Of a stretch of 64,000 bases of DNA, positions 1 through 8,273 are shown one piece after another; the stretch's first letter is position 1, and every line of letters starts with the position of its first letter. This stretch comes from Flavobacterium sp. (lineage in GTDB: Bacteria; Bacteroidota; Bacteroidia; Flavobacteriales; Flavobacteriaceae), in contig NZ_JAPZUB010000037.1 of NCBI RefSeq assembly GCF_027533505.1, positions 1-64,000 of the forward strand, in the 5' to 3' direction. Below the pieces are notes generated by a model. It was not told the DNA's origin and searched no databases. It saw only the letters and a list, made by a program, of their open reading frames with translations. Position numbers and translations under genes: made by a program.

Positions 1-276
1 ACTCAAATATACAAAAAAAACTTTTTGCCCATCGCGAGAAAGAGCAACCGTCTATCGTAAATGTTGTGCATTGATTTCTCGATTGGCGGGAAAGGCACCG
101 AGAATTACGATTAAATTGCTTACTTTCCACAACATTGGCGGGATACGGGATGGTGGGGTTTGGGGAGGGTTTAGATTGTAAAACAGCGTAGCTATTTCAT
201 TTAATTATATAATAATTACCACCTGTGCTAGCAATCGAATTAGTTAATTCAATAGCTAAGGGTTAATTCGTCTCTT

Positions 277-555
277 TCAATTTTTGAAAATTTTATAGGA
301 TGGACTAAGACTACCAAAACCAAAATCGTATTGCGTTTTATTTTTATATAGAATTTCTAATACATGCAAACCTTTTATCAATAATTCAACCTCTTGATCT
401 ATATATCTTACAGCATTTGCCCAACCAATTGTAAAAATAAATTCATTTCCTTTTAATATTGGATAATTAGGAAGTAATGTTAGAAATTCAGATTCCAAAC
501 AAAGCATTCTTTTTCCAATTCCTTTTAACAATAGCATTTGGTTTATATTATCCAT
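277..555 (-). CDS. Hypothetical 92-residue protein, last gene of the restriction operon
   Basis: I do not recognise this protein. The start codon overlaps the 3' end of the upstream helicase gene by 8 bases, which suggests translational coupling and makes it more likely to be a real gene than a chance frame. The product is small and has no signal peptide, membrane segment or cysteine motif that would assign a function. The sequence is rich in Leu, Ile and Tyr and looks like a compact cytoplasmic alpha/beta protein. It is the most distal gene of the minus-strand defence operon, so a role as an accessory or regulator of the restriction system is a guess from position only. Confidence 0.5.
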   Translation of the reverse strand: MDNINQMLLLKGIGKRMLCLESEFLTLLPNYPILKGNEFIFTIGWANAVRYIDQEVELLIKGLHVLEILYKNKTQYDFGFGSLSPSYKIFKN

Positions 556-3106
556 CCTTTGGTTCGTTTACAAATGAATTTTCATAGTCTTCTCTACTCA
601 ATACTGTATCGTAAAGACCAACATCTTGTCCTTCGTGTCTATTGATTCCGATATATTCCAAACTTGCATCTTCATAGCGTTTGAATTTATAAACGGCATC
701 ATTCATTAAAGCGGAATTAAACACGCCCAGACTTACCAATAATTCAAAGTCTTTTACCGAAAGTCCTGTTACCTTCTTAAAAAGTCCGGGTTCTAATTGT
801 GTGATTACATCTTTAAGACTTCTCTCTCGGTAGTCTGTCAGGTACATAAACACAGGAACACGGGTCGCAAACTTGATTAGTTTTTCTTGGATTTGCTTTC
901 TAAGGCTTTTGTATTCTTTTTCTTCGTCTGAAAGTTCTTTTTTCTCTTTCTTGGTAAGTTCTCTGTCGTTGGCTTCTTTCTTTGCTTTTTTAACGGCTTC
1001 CGATTTATTGATAATGGTTTCAATGTCCTGATTCAAATTTCTGAAGCCTTCAATGTTCATCAAAGCTTTCATTGCTTCTTCATTTGCCATCAATCGGGCA
1101 AGTGTGTTGTTATCCACATTTACGAGCAAGGCACTTTCCCAACGTCTTGCCAAAAGCGTTGCAGTTGTCCCACTCATTGCCATATCCAAAATTCCTGCGG
1201 CATCCACTTGTTTCATTGAACTTCCATCATAAGCCAATACTGGCAGAAAGTTGATAAACTCTGCAACTTTTGCTTCGGGGTTGGATTCGTTTACATTTAG
1301 TCGACAACTATAATCGGCAATTTGTCTTAATGCTCGGTCGGGAGCAAAGTCAAATACGTAACATTCTTCTTTTAGAATTTCTTCTTTGTTGGGCGATTTG
1401 CTATCGGGGTTTTTAATAACCCAAGGCGTTTGTACTCGGAATGCCGCTTGAAAGTATGTTTCAGGACTGGAAGAATTGCGCAGCATAAAAATGCCAGTCC
1501 AAGGTTTTACTGAAACCCCCGTGGTGAGCTTACCACACGAAAGAGTAATGGTTTTTGATTCCAATGGATTGTCGGTCATTGCGTCTAAAACTGGGGGCAA
1601 TGCTTCTATTCCTATACCTGCATGTGTTCCTGCTGCAACTACTACTTTGTAATCATGGTAAAATATATTTTGTCGTCTTTCAAGTAATAATGCCATTGCG
1701 TTACAAGCTGCAACGGTTGGCAAAAACCAAAAAGTATGATTTAATACTTTGAGTAATGGTGCGTGTGAAAAAGGCAAAGGCGGTTTTTTTGCTCCCATTT
1801 TCAAATGGTCAACAGTGGTTTCACTAAATGAACCCCTAATCAAGTCCAACCATTTTTGTACTTCATCCTCGTATTTGAAACGTGCTTTTCTTCCTTCTCC
1901 CTCGGCTGAGAAGAATATGTTTAAATCAAAACCATCAAACTCGCCTTGCATAGCAATTTGGCGTATGGAATCGGGCAGTTGATAAGTAAGCATTACCATT
2001 CTTGGCAAGGCTGCATAAGGATTTGGACCTTTTGATTCGTCCCAATTTTCTTTTGCTCTTTGCTCGTCTGAATAGGTCCAATTGAAAATTTGTTCTTCTA
2101 TAAATTCGCCTGAACTAATTGCCCGAAATGGAGTGCCTGACAAATATAAATAGTGATTGGTACTGATTGGGATAATCTTCTCTAAGTGTTCCGCTTTGTC
2201 TTCTTCGGCAATCCCTTCTTTTTCAATCTTTTTGTATTCTTCAATTTCTTTTTCGGCTTCTAAATCTTTTCCAAATAAGTCTTTGGCGTTTTCTCGCCAT
2301 GCTCCAAAATGGTATTCGTCAAAAATGATACAATCCCACACTGTGGCGTGTACCCATTCGTTTTTGGTTTTGATACCGCCTGTATTGGAGTTTTTGCCTA
2401 AAAAATCTTGAAACGAACCAAAGCAAACCAAAGGTTTTTTGGTGTCAATATCTTGGCTCGATAATTCATCAGCATGTTTTGAAATGAATTGCCATCCTTT
2501 AAAATCAACATGAGAGAGTAAATCTTCTTTCCAAGCATCTTCAACAGCGGGTTTGAAGGTGAGCACCAACACTTTTTTCCACCCCATTTTTTTAGCCAAT
2601 TGATAACTGGCAAAGGTTTTTCCGAAACGCATTTTGGCGTTCCAAAGGAAGTGGGGTGTTCGGTCTTTATTTTCCTCCTTGAAACTCTTGAAATAGGCAA
2701 TAGTCTTATCAACGGCTGCTTCTTGTTCGGGTCGCATACCGAACGAAAGCACTCGGTTTTCTTCTGTTTTTTCGCCTGTTTTGATTTCCCAAATGGTTTT
2801 ACGTAAATCATTCAATGAACATTTGAACCATTCGCCTTCAGGATTGGCAAAGCCTTGTTTACGTAAATGACGGTGAATATCGTGATCCGTAAAACAGCTG
2901 CCATCCCGCTTCATTGCCGATTCTTCAAATACAATCTTGTATGGAATGGCTGCTGTGCCTAACTGCTCTTTGATACGTATTTGTGCATCTCGGTCGGTAT
3001 AGCCGATTTTGAGCAAACCCTTGTGCGTAGCCACACCCACCAACTCATACGCATAAATAGTAGGATTGGTGGACGGGCGGGGTGGAAAAAACTCTTTTTT
3101 ACTCAT
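548..3106 (-). CDS. T5orf172-type GIY-YIG domain fused to SF2 helicase, restriction subunit
   Basis: An 852-residue protein that reads as the ATP-dependent restriction subunit of the operon. Residues about 17-105 resemble the T5orf172/MUG113 branch of the GIY-YIG nuclease fold. From residue 120 a superfamily 2 helicase follows: a Walker A-like MRFGKTF (159-165), a DEYH box (263-266), SGTPFRA as motif III (323-329), and a later TTGVSVKPW stretch and FQAAFRVQ for motifs V and VI. A Lys/Glu-rich helical segment lies near residues 710-750. It is read as a DNA translocase with a nuclease domain working beside the methylases at 4613-6755. The start overlaps the rhuM 3' end by 8 bases. A broken copy of its first codons lies at 4133-4210. 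The family assignment is confident; the exact restriction type is not. Confidence 0.85.
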   Translation of the reverse strand: MSKKEFFPPRPSTNPTIYAYELVGVATHKGLLKIGYTDRDAQIRIKEQLGTAAIPYKIVFEESAMKRDGSCFTDHDIHRHLRKQGFANPEGEWFKCSLNDLRKTIWEIKTGEKTEENRVLSFGMRPEQEAAVDKTIAYFKSFKEENKDRTPHFLWNAKMRFGKTFASYQLAKKMGWKKVLVLTFKPAVEDAWKEDLLSHVDFKGWQFISKHADELSSQDIDTKKPLVCFGSFQDFLGKNSNTGGIKTKNEWVHATVWDCIIFDEYHFGAWRENAKDLFGKDLEAEKEIEEYKKIEKEGIAEEDKAEHLEKIIPISTNHYLYLSGTPFRAISSGEFIEEQIFNWTYSDEQRAKENWDESKGPNPYAALPRMVMLTYQLPDSIRQIAMQGEFDGFDLNIFFSAEGEGRKARFKYEDEVQKWLDLIRGSFSETTVDHLKMGAKKPPLPFSHAPLLKVLNHTFWFLPTVAACNAMALLLERRQNIFYHDYKVVVAAGTHAGIGIEALPPVLDAMTDNPLESKTITLSCGKLTTGVSVKPWTGIFMLRNSSSPETYFQAAFRVQTPWVIKNPDSKSPNKEEILKEECYVFDFAPDRALRQIADYSCRLNVNESNPEAKVAEFINFLPVLAYDGSSMKQVDAAGILDMAMSGTTATLLARRWESALLVNVDNNTLARLMANEEAMKALMNIEGFRNLNQDIETIINKSEAVKKAKKEANDRELTKKEKKELSDEEKEYKSLRKQIQEKLIKFATRVPVFMYLTDYRERSLKDVITQLEPGLFKKVTGLSVKDFELLVSLGVFNSALMNDAVYKFKRYEDASLEYIGINRHEGQDVGLYDTVLSREDYENSFVNEPKDG

Positions 3107-4091
3107 TTTTCTTCAATTTTTTCAATTGCTTCTCGGCTTGTTCTATGCTTGCTATAAACTGTTTCTCCACTTCTGACAGTTCGACTGCCGTTTTGCTCTT
3201 ATAGGCATCGTATTCGGTCAAAGCTTTTTGTTGAGCCAGTTCTGCAGATATTTTGCCGGCATGGGTAAGTACCTCTTGGCGGCTCATTTTTGTAAATCCA
3301 TCCAACACCTCAATCCAGTCTTTCATATACATAGGCTTGCGCTGCATGGCGTTGATTTCGGCAATATCTAAATAAGCCGAAACCATGCGATTGAGTATAG
3401 CCAACTCCTCTTCCGACAAGTAATTTTTTGCCACACCTATTTCCTGCTTTGTAGGCTTCTTGCCCTTGAATGCCGTTAAACCCATAAATGGCAACTGGGC
3501 ATTGGCTCTTTCAAAGATAATTTCGGCTGCTGTATGTCCGTGAGCTGCCCAATGCAATTTATTCTGAACCGTCTGGAAAAACTGTTGCGTAACACTTACC
3601 CGTGGGTCGTAATCCATGCTGGTCGCATAGATTTCCAGTACTTTTCGGTAAAACACTTTTTCTGATGAGCGAATGTCTCGAATGCGGTCGAGTAATTCTT
3701 CAAAATAGCCTCCGCCCTGTTTAAGTAGTTCATCGTTCATGGTAAAGCCCTTGATGAGATATTCCCTCAATCGTTCAGTTGCCCATATACGAAATTGTGT
3801 ACCTCGCAGCGATTTTACTCGATAGCCTACCGAGATGATAACATCTAAGTTGTAGTATTTGGTACGATAGTTTTTGCCATCAGCTGCAGTTGTCAAGTAT
3901 TCCTTGACAACTGAATTTTCTTCAAGCTCGCCCTCCTGAAAGATGTTTTTGATATGCAGGCTGATGTTTTGCTTAGTGGTTTGAAACAACTCCACCATAG
4001 CCGCCTGCGTGAGCCAAACGGTGTTGTCAGTGAGCTGCACTTGTATCTTAGTGCTACCGTCTTCGGTTTGGTAGATTAAAATATCATTCAT
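3099..4091 (-). CDS. rhuM: RhuM-family protein inserted in the restriction operon
   Basis: A 330-residue protein of the virulence RhuM family. Near the N terminus VWLTQAAMVELF followed by TTKQNISLHI (about 25-47) has the look of a helix-turn-helix, a segment typical of this family. The conserved core follows with YYNLDVIISVGYRVKS (about 81-96) and FRIWATERLREYLIKGF. The C terminus is a Lys/Glu-rich helix. The biochemical role of RhuM is not established, although members are frequent in mobile regions and defence islands. The gene overlaps the helicase gene by 8 bases and is preceded by a short AATCC-type repeat and a remnant of the helicase 5' end, so it arrived in this operon as an insertion. 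Confidence 0.85.
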   Translation of the reverse strand: MNDILIYQTEDGSTKIQVQLTDNTVWLTQAAMVELFQTTKQNISLHIKNIFQEGELEENSVVKEYLTTAADGKNYRTKYYNLDVIISVGYRVKSLRGTQFRIWATERLREYLIKGFTMNDELLKQGGGYFEELLDRIRDIRSSEKVFYRKVLEIYATSMDYDPRVSVTQQFFQTVQNKLHWAAHGHTAAEIIFERANAQLPFMGLTAFKGKKPTKQEIGVAKNYLSEEELAILNRMVSAYLDIAEINAMQRKPMYMKDWIEVLDGFTKMSRQEVLTHAGKISAELAQQKALTEYDAYKSKTAVELSEVEKQFIASIEQAEKQLKKLKKNE

Positions 4092-4132
4092 CGTCTCAAT
4101 CAGGATTTACAGGATTTTTGGATTAACAAGAT
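4092..4132 (-). repeat. Three-unit AATCC-type leader repeat in front of rhuM
   Basis: Read on the minus strand, this leader contains three successive 9-base units, TTAATCCAA, AAATCCTGT and AAATCCTGA, ending about 10 bases before the rhuM start codon. From memory, very similar AATCCTGTAAATCCTGATT strings precede solitary cargo genes in many Bacteroidota genomes; this was not checked here. The repeat lies exactly where homology to the helicase 5' end stops, so it marks one end of the inserted segment. Confidence 0.6.
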
Positions 4133-4210
4133 AGCCAAACTCACCAACTCATACGCATAAATGGTTGGATTGGTGGACGGTCTGGGTGGAAAGAATTCTT
4201 TATTTGCCAT
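4100..4210 (-). pseudogene. Truncated second copy of the helicase gene 5' end
   Basis: Read on the minus strand from 4210, the sequence begins MANKEFFPPRPSTNPTIYAY and closely matches the start of the helicase at 3106 (MSKKEFFPPRPSTNPTIYAY). Homology continues for about 26 codons and is then replaced by the AATCC repeat, giving a stop after 36 codons. The copy differs from the intact gene at several bases, many at third positions, so it is not a fresh exact duplication. It starts 8 bases after the stop of the gene at 4219-4629, which is where the helicase gene would be expected before rhuM entered. Confidence 0.85.
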
Positions 4211-4218
4211 TGATTTTC

Positions 4219-4629
4219 TTAAAGTTGTAAACCTGCATCAAAATCAGCGATATACTGTTGGGGAACTGTTATTCTGATGTTGGGAATGTTTTGCGTTTCG
4301 CCTAGAACAAAGCCGTGGTTTGCTCTAATGTTCAAAATAAACTCGTTACAATTTACTCTTGAAACAATATTGCCAACTCCTGCTGTGTGTAATAAATTAG
4401 CTCTAAGTCCTGCTGGTTGTGCTTCAAAAAATAATATTCTTCCTTCTTTTGCCCACGCACCTTGAAGGTCATTATCTTCCCAAACAAGTATAGTTGAACC
4501 ATCACTTTTTGAAAGATATCCCAGAAGTTCATAATATTCTGCTTCTGAATTGAACGAAATTTGTTGCTTTGTTCCAAAGTTTGCTTGATACATAATTTTT
4601 TGTTTTAGAAGGTTATAAATCAATTTCAT
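4219..4629 (-). CDS. Hypothetical protein between methylase and helicase genes
   Basis: Up to 136 residues; I do not recognise the family. The longest frame overlaps the methylase gene by 17 bases. An internal Met at residue 13 (start at 4593), preceded by an A-rich leader, is an equally good start and gives 124 residues. The text reads as a compact alpha/beta domain with short strands (STILVWED, RILFFEAQ) and a C-terminal segment NIRITVPQQYIADF. There is no signal peptide or membrane segment. Its place between modification and restriction genes suggests an accessory subunit, for example a specificity or immunity-like factor, but this is inference from position. Confidence 0.6.
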   Translation of the reverse strand: MKLIYNLLKQKIMYQANFGTKQQISFNSEAEYYELLGYLSKSDGSTILVWEDNDLQGAWAKEGRILFFEAQPAGLRANLLHTAGVGNIVSRVNCNEFILNIRANHGFVLGETQNIPNIRITVPQQYIADFDAGLQL

Positions 4630-6136
4630 TAGAATTCATAGGTCGTATTAATTGAGAAATGAAATCAATTTCATTTTCAATTAATTCATACTTAGCAAAG
4701 AGTTTTTCATCATCCCACTTTTCTTGCATTGAAAGATTGGGTACAAAAATGAATTTGCCTTTAGTAATATTCTGAGTTAGAAGAATTGTTGAAACTAAGA
4801 ATCTGCAAAATTTAGTTCTAAGAAAATTTGCCATATTTTCAGCTTCTGCTTCAGAATTATAATTTCCAACCACTAAATAGGATTCTGTACAAACGGTTTT
4901 AGGGGGCATTACTTCAATTCTTGAAAAAATTCTTCTTTTACCTTCCTTATCTGGCTGTCCCCCGTGGTCATTTGAAGCTTTGGATAACATTACTTTCCAG
5001 TTATCAATTAATTCCTTCCCACTTGTTACTTTGTCGGATGAAATCTTTCCATTTCCTGCACTTGTGATTAAATTAAGGTCTCCTTTTTTTTCTGGTCTAA
5101 CACTTGAAACTAAACCAAAGGGCATCCTGCTTGAAACTACAGAATCCAAGAAAGAAGTACTTTTTTGTTTGACCTTATGTATAATGTCTATAGCTAAATT
5201 ATCTCTAACAAAAGTCTCAAACTCGTCAAGGAATCGACTTGATTTAATTACAACTTCCTTTCTTTTTGTTTCTACTTCACAAATTCCCTTGTTGTCCCTA
5301 TCCCATAAAAAATAACAAACACCACCTGCAATATCTACTCCTGGGAAACAATCTCTTGAATCAGCGAAATCAACAAGCTTTCTAATGCTTTTATCTTTGA
5401 GCATTTCACTTCTGAATTCATCTAATCCTTTACCACCTGAATACCAACGTGCAGGAATAATCATTGAAAGGTATCTAGGCTTTAATTTTTTAGCTTGGTT
5501 AATGAATAAATTGTATATAGGTTTTGCACTTGAACCTGTGCCCCCACCATCATTTAATTGATAAGGTGGATTTCCAACGATAACGTCAAACTTCATATTG
5601 AATATTTTTTCAGGTTTGTCTGTGTGAATAAAATTGTAAGCATAAGTTTCCAAAGCATCTTCTCGGTCGTACACTTCTTGGCTTGCCCCGCAATAGGTAC
5701 ATTTTCCATTTTGCCAAGTGTGTTTCATCCGTTTGTAGCGTATGTTTCCTTGGTCATCATCAAAGGTTTCGCAAATGGAGTATTTGCCATTGGCTGTTTT
5801 GGAGCAATACACACTCCTGCGAGAAAGCAAAGCCGTTAAATCGGTAATTGCAATACCGTATAGTTGTTTGCTAAAAATGTGGTTAATGCGTTCTTGCTTG
5901 TCGGGTATTTGGGTTTCCAAACCTTTCATCAATCGCTTTGCCATTTCTCGCAGAAACACACCACTTTTTGAAACTGGGTCTAAAAACTTGGCGTTAGGGT
6001 TGCTCCACAATTCGGCAGGAAGCAAGTCCAAAATATCATTTACCAAACTCGGTGGCGTAAATACTTCGTCATTGCTCAGATTGGCAAGGCAGGAGAGTAC
6101 ATCTGGGTTATAATTCGTTTGTATCATCTTCGCCAA
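4613..6136 (-). CDS. Eco57I-type N6-adenine DNA methylase, catalytic part
   Basis: A 507-residue protein with the catalytic motif IV NPPYQ of N6-adenine methyltransferases (about residue 190) and an upstream degenerate motif I (FLDPVSKSGVFL, about 47-58). The ATG-proximal EVFTPPSLVNDIL is typical of Eco57I-like methylases. A small CTYCG knuckle occurs near residue 145. The C-terminal half (VVGNYNSEAEAENMANFL and after) resembles the target-recognition region of these enzymes. The protein overlaps the upstream methylase fragment by 29 bases in another frame. It is expected to modify adenines so that the helicase subunit at 548-3106 spares host DNA. The canonical glycine of motif I is altered, which suggests that the upstream protein supplies part of cofactor binding. 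Confidence 0.85.
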   Translation of the reverse strand: MAKMIQTNYNPDVLSCLANLSNDEVFTPPSLVNDILDLLPAELWSNPNAKFLDPVSKSGVFLREMAKRLMKGLETQIPDKQERINHIFSKQLYGIAITDLTALLSRRSVYCSKTANGKYSICETFDDDQGNIRYKRMKHTWQNGKCTYCGASQEVYDREDALETYAYNFIHTDKPEKIFNMKFDVIVGNPPYQLNDGGGTGSSAKPIYNLFINQAKKLKPRYLSMIIPARWYSGGKGLDEFRSEMLKDKSIRKLVDFADSRDCFPGVDIAGGVCYFLWDRDNKGICEVETKRKEVVIKSSRFLDEFETFVRDNLAIDIIHKVKQKSTSFLDSVVSSRMPFGLVSSVRPEKKGDLNLITSAGNGKISSDKVTSGKELIDNWKVMLSKASNDHGGQPDKEGKRRIFSRIEVMPPKTVCTESYLVVGNYNSEAEAENMANFLRTKFCRFLVSTILLTQNITKGKFIFVPNLSMQEKWDDEKLFAKYELIENEIDFISQLIRPMNSNEIDL

Positions 6137-6755
6137 GTTTTAAGTAATGAATAAGCGGAAAATCTTTTACCGGTTCATCAATAGCGGCTGCATTGCCTTC
6201 GTCATTGAACATGGAGAACTGGTGCGTTTTTTCTACCAAAAATTTAAACATATAATCTCTGCGTTTCAGCATAGAGCCGTTTACGGCACTCCATTCAGAA
6301 AACACAATGGGTTGTTTGGTTTCGGGATTGGTAAAGTCCAAGGCATCACCCCAAAGAATGTTTCTGCTCAATAAAAACCGAACGGAACGAATACATTCAT
6401 TTTTAACCTGTTTGAATACTTTGGAATACCAATCGGTATAAATACCAAGTAAACGGTCTCGGCATTCTTGGGCATTGTCTTCTAAAATGTCAACTCCATA
6501 AATACTGGAAACTGCAATCACAGAATAGCGTTCCCATTCCACTTGGCTTTTGCTGTATCGGGCATCTACTACGACTAATTTTCGTCTCAATACTTCGGCT
6601 AAAAAGTTACCATTTCCACAAGCAGGTTCTAAGAATCGGGAGTCAATTCTTTCCGTCTCTTGCTTTACCAAGTCAAGCATAGCGTTTACTTCACGTTGAT
6701 TGGTAAACACTTCACCATGGTCTGTAACCCGCTTTTTTGATTTTACTTGACTCAT
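6108..6755 (-). CDS. DNA methylase N-terminal type protein with intact motif I
   Basis: A 215-residue protein that carries a clear AdoMet-binding motif I, FLEPACGNGNFL, near residue 42, preceded by DHGEVFTNQREVNAMLDLV, the usual entry into N6-adenine methylase domains. It has no NPPY motif; that motif is in the next gene. It therefore reads as one half of a two-gene methylase, or as a regulatory paralogue. It overlaps the nucleotidase gene by 4 bases (ATGA) and the next methylase gene by 29 bases, which implies coupled translation. No frameshift is needed to explain the arrangement, since both genes have proper starts and stops. Confidence 0.8.
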   Translation of the reverse strand: MSQVKSKKRVTDHGEVFTNQREVNAMLDLVKQETERIDSRFLEPACGNGNFLAEVLRRKLVVVDARYSKSQVEWERYSVIAVSSIYGVDILEDNAQECRDRLLGIYTDWYSKVFKQVKNECIRSVRFLLSRNILWGDALDFTNPETKQPIVFSEWSAVNGSMLKRRDYMFKFLVEKTHQFSMFNDEGNAAAIDEPVKDFPLIHYLKLGEDDTNEL

Positions 6756-7720
6756 TGATTTACAGTTTTTTTTGACTTTACAATCATTTCATTTTCAAAA
6801 GTTTTCAAGATGGAATCTGATTTATATAGTACTTTTCCACAAGGTACTTTTGTTTGAGAGTCTACTAAATGTCTGTCCTGATCATCAAAAAATATGTGTG
6901 TACCAATAGCTTCTAATACAGGGGCTTTAGGCCAACCACCTAAAAAATATGCTTCATCAACGTAAACATTCCAGCTCCTCAAAGTTTTAACGACTCTCAT
7001 GTGACTTGGAGAATTCCTAGCTGTAACTATCGCTATTCGAAGAGGTGACAATTCTTTTTCAACGGGTAATTGGTCTTGTATGTCAGATAACTTTCTTAAT
7101 AATGCTGCGAATGGACCATCATTCAAGGGAACATTTTCATTTGCTTTTTCGTGTTGATGAAAGGCATCAATATTTTGTGTTTTATAAATAATCTCTGATT
7201 CTTCAGAAAATACTACGGCATCTGCGTCAAAGGCAAACTTTACTCTTTCCGTTTCAGGCTTAAAGTCTGCAGGTGGATCATATACTAGTGCGGTTGCACA
7301 ACTTGATGAATCGATTATTTTTTGGACGTCATTCTCGTCTTTTGACAAAAACAAGTCAATATTGAAAGCTTTAATAAATGGTGCAAGGGGCTCACCTGCT
7401 GAAAATGCCCATCGTGTTATTGGTAGTTCATAGTGTTGTATTGATTTTAAAATTCTTAACCCTGTTTCAGGGCTATTTTTAGACATAATTACAACTTCTA
7501 CGATTGGTTTTTTAGAGTCAACGTGCTTATTAAGTTTTAGCAATGCTTCTACCAATGGAAAGGCCGTGCCCTTTTCAAGTAGTTTATCTTCATTAGCAAA
7601 TTGATATTCTCGAAAACCACGTACATTTTTTTCTTTAAATATTTTCTCTTCTTCTTCAAGATTGAATAAAGCTCGTGAGGAAACTCCCACCACCAATATT
7701 TTTGTAAAGTCTATTTGCAT
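6752..7720 (-). CDS. Cytosolic 5'-nucleotidase, cN-I family
   Basis: A 322-residue protein matching the cN-I 5'-nucleotidase family (NT5C1-like). Family signatures seen are VGVSSRALFNLEEE at the N terminus, FDADAVVFSEESE (164-176) with the acidic pair of the HAD-like phosphatase centre, IVTARNSPSHMRVVKTL and, near the C terminus, FLGGWPKAPVLEAIGTHIFF with the following DDQ. Members dephosphorylate nucleoside monophosphates such as AMP or IMP. It overlaps the methylase gene by 4 bases and is therefore a firm member of the restriction operon rather than a bystander. A role in lowering nucleotide pools during infection is attractive but only inferred. Confidence 0.85.
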   Translation of the reverse strand: MQIDFTKILVVGVSSRALFNLEEEEKIFKEKNVRGFREYQFANEDKLLEKGTAFPLVEALLKLNKHVDSKKPIVEVVIMSKNSPETGLRILKSIQHYELPITRWAFSAGEPLAPFIKAFNIDLFLSKDENDVQKIIDSSSCATALVYDPPADFKPETERVKFAFDADAVVFSEESEIIYKTQNIDAFHQHEKANENVPLNDGPFAALLRKLSDIQDQLPVEKELSPLRIAIVTARNSPSHMRVVKTLRSWNVYVDEAYFLGGWPKAPVLEAIGTHIFFDDQDRHLVDSQTKVPCGKVLYKSDSILKTFENEMIVKSKKTVNQ

Positions 7721-7842
7721 TAATTACCCAATATGTTATTAAAAAATTTCATTTTATTTTTTAAGATTTTGTTCAATTGTTTCATTCAATTTCATCATTT
7801 ATCAAAACTGCTTTTAGCAAATCGGCTTTTATCAGAACTAAA

Positions 7843-8271
7843 TTATACAACTTCAACATTCATAGACCTTGCAAAATTCTTTAGGCTTTCGTCAAATGTC
7901 ACTATTATATCAGTTTTAAGATTTTTATCCTCTATCATTTCTTTAATAACCTCGTCAACCAAACTAATGTCGCTGTTTGTAAATGAAAACTGATATATGA
8001 ATTTTTTTAAAGCTTTATCTCTATAATCATTGTCGTATATCTTTTCATATTTCTGTTTTGATAATTCCGTTTCTAAATTGAATTTTTGTTTAACTTTTCG
8101 AGAAAGTTTTGAATTTAAAAACTCATACAATGTTGGAAAAGGTATAATTACTTTGTAATTATTTTCGTCAATTAATTTTGTAACGTATTCAACTGTATCT
8201 TGTTTTTCTAATTCTTTATCAGAACTAAACAAAGCTATCCAATAACCAGTATCAAGTAATATTGTTTTCAT
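7843..8271 (-). CDS. PIN-domain ribonuclease-like protein
   Basis: A 142-residue protein with the acidic set of PIN domains: Asp7 in LLDTGYW, Glu50 in FPTLYEFLN, Asp101 or Asp106 in SDISLVDEVI, and Asp127 in IIVTFDESL. PIN proteins are Mg-dependent RNases and are common as VapC-type toxins. The upstream gene at 8274-8627 lies two bases away and is an obvious partner, though it does not look like a standard VapB antitoxin. The pair is strongly AT-rich like the rest of the island. A 122-base gene-free gap separates it from the nucleotidase gene, so it may be a separate module. Confidence 0.75.
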   Translation of the reverse strand: MKTILLDTGYWIALFSSDKELEKQDTVEYVTKLIDENNYKVIIPFPTLYEFLNSKLSRKVKQKFNLETELSKQKYEKIYDNDYRDKALKKFIYQFSFTNSDISLVDEVIKEMIEDKNLKTDIIVTFDESLKNFARSMNVEVV

Positions 8272-8273
8272 GT

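Noticed and set aside
1..276. Search for the end of a gene entering the window from the left
   Set aside because: Stops in all frames and no recognisable motif; nothing supportable.
7733..7993. 86-codon plus-strand frame across the gap after the nucleotidase gene
   Set aside because: Mostly antisense to the PIN gene and composed of AT-rich low-complexity codons.
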